A stretch of 5,594 nucleotides of DNA from Desulfobulbaceae bacterium (GTDB lineage: Bacteria > Desulfobacterota > Desulfobulbia > Desulfobulbales > Desulfocapsaceae), in NCBI GenBank assembly GCA_030599175.1, contig JAUVON010000201.1:1-5594 (forward strand), given 5' to 3'. The notes under the pieces are model-generated. The model was given only the letters and a program-made list of their open reading frames with translations, ran no database searches and had not been told where the DNA came from. This document shows, piece after piece, positions 5,349 through 5,594 of this stretch. The position numbers were made by a program, and so were the translations under genes. The stretch's first letter is position 1, and the number at the start of each line of letters is the position of its first letter.

Positions 5349-5594
5349 ATGCATGGATGGAGAGGAACCATACTTAGAATCGATCTTACGAATGAAAAGG
5401 TAACCAAGCAACCTCTTGACAAATCGGTTGCCAGGAACTTCATAGGCGGAAGGGGCTTCAACTCGCTTACCCTGTTCAAAGAGGTGAAACCGGGCATCGA
5501 TCCCTTTAGTCCAGAAAACGTCCTGTGTCTTGCTCCCGGTGCGCTTACAGGCACTGGCCTGGCCCTTTCAAGCAGGATAGAGGTCAGCACCCTT
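5349..5594 (+). CDS. Aldehyde ferredoxin oxidoreductase, N-terminal part (3'-truncated by window edge)
   Basis: The 82 visible codons start MHGWRGTILRIDLTNEKVTK and go on through NFIGGRGFNSLTLFKEVKPGIDPFSPENVLCLAPGALTGTGLA, the N-terminal beta-sandwich of AOR-family tungsten enzymes with the GGRGF tungstopterin-contact motif at residues 33-37. The family oxidises aldehydes to acids with ferredoxin; which member this is (AOR, FOR, GAPOR-like or other) cannot be told without the rest. AGGAGG at 5336-5341, seven bases upstream, fixes the start. It is the intact partner of the truncated copy at 3642, with 25 of 32 identical residues over their shared start; a few substitutions such as N15/A15 and D24/G24 show they are not a very recent duplicate. 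It continues past the window. Confidence 0.9.
   Translation, partial: MHGWRGTILRIDLTNEKVTKQPLDKSVARNFIGGRGFNSLTLFKEVKPGIDPFSPENVLCLAPGALTGTGLALSSRIEVSTL

Overview
The window looks like DNA from an anaerobic euryarchaeote, probably near the Methanosarcinales/Syntrophoarchaeia/ANME-type lineages. The basis is a tungsten-type aldehyde ferredoxin oxidoreductase (AOR), an archaeal ATPase_2/DUF234 protein, kinesin-light-chain-like TPR repeats, TATA-box promoters with leaderless-style spacing, and AGGAGG-type ribosome sites. The lineage is an inference. All supported genes are on the plus strand, and the region reads as accessory DNA: short genes, gene remnants and repeats with long non-coding gaps.

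Layout. 1-602: 3' end of a TPR protein made of nearly identical 126-bp units. 603-1202: no supported gene, perhaps one decayed reading frame. 1203-1824: a type II toxin-antitoxin module in hicB-hicA order, with a possible 45-codon leader ORF and repeated motifs that could be its operator. 2009-3433: a 474-residue archaeal ATPase with a C-terminal PD-(D/E)XK-like domain, preceded by a TATA box placed for a leaderless mRNA and bracketed by two exact 23-bp direct repeats. 3642-3737: the first 32 codons of an AOR, broken just before its GGRG motif. 3891-4697: an AT-rich class I SAM methyltransferase. 4833-5084: an aldehyde dehydrogenase reduced by a large in-frame internal deletion. 5349-5594: the intact start of a second AOR, cut by the window end.

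The most unusual part is 3738-5250. The methyltransferase and the deleted aldehyde dehydrogenase are each followed by an imperfect palindrome of about 80-90 bp with an outer TATAA(C/T) box, an inner stem and a (G)GAAACGTTATA-like end. The DNA before the methyltransferase ends with the same AAACGTTATA and shares a 12-bp motif with the palindrome after it. This resembles integron attC sites and gene cassettes, but no integrase is in view and the core boxes do not fully fit the bacterial consensus, so it is a hypothesis. The simpler reading is archaeal promoters plus hairpins between decayed genes.

The genes do not form one pathway. The AOR and aldehyde dehydrogenase remnants both point to aldehyde/carboxylate metabolism that was duplicated and lost here. 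HicBA and the ATPase are typical mobile or genome-plasticity genes.
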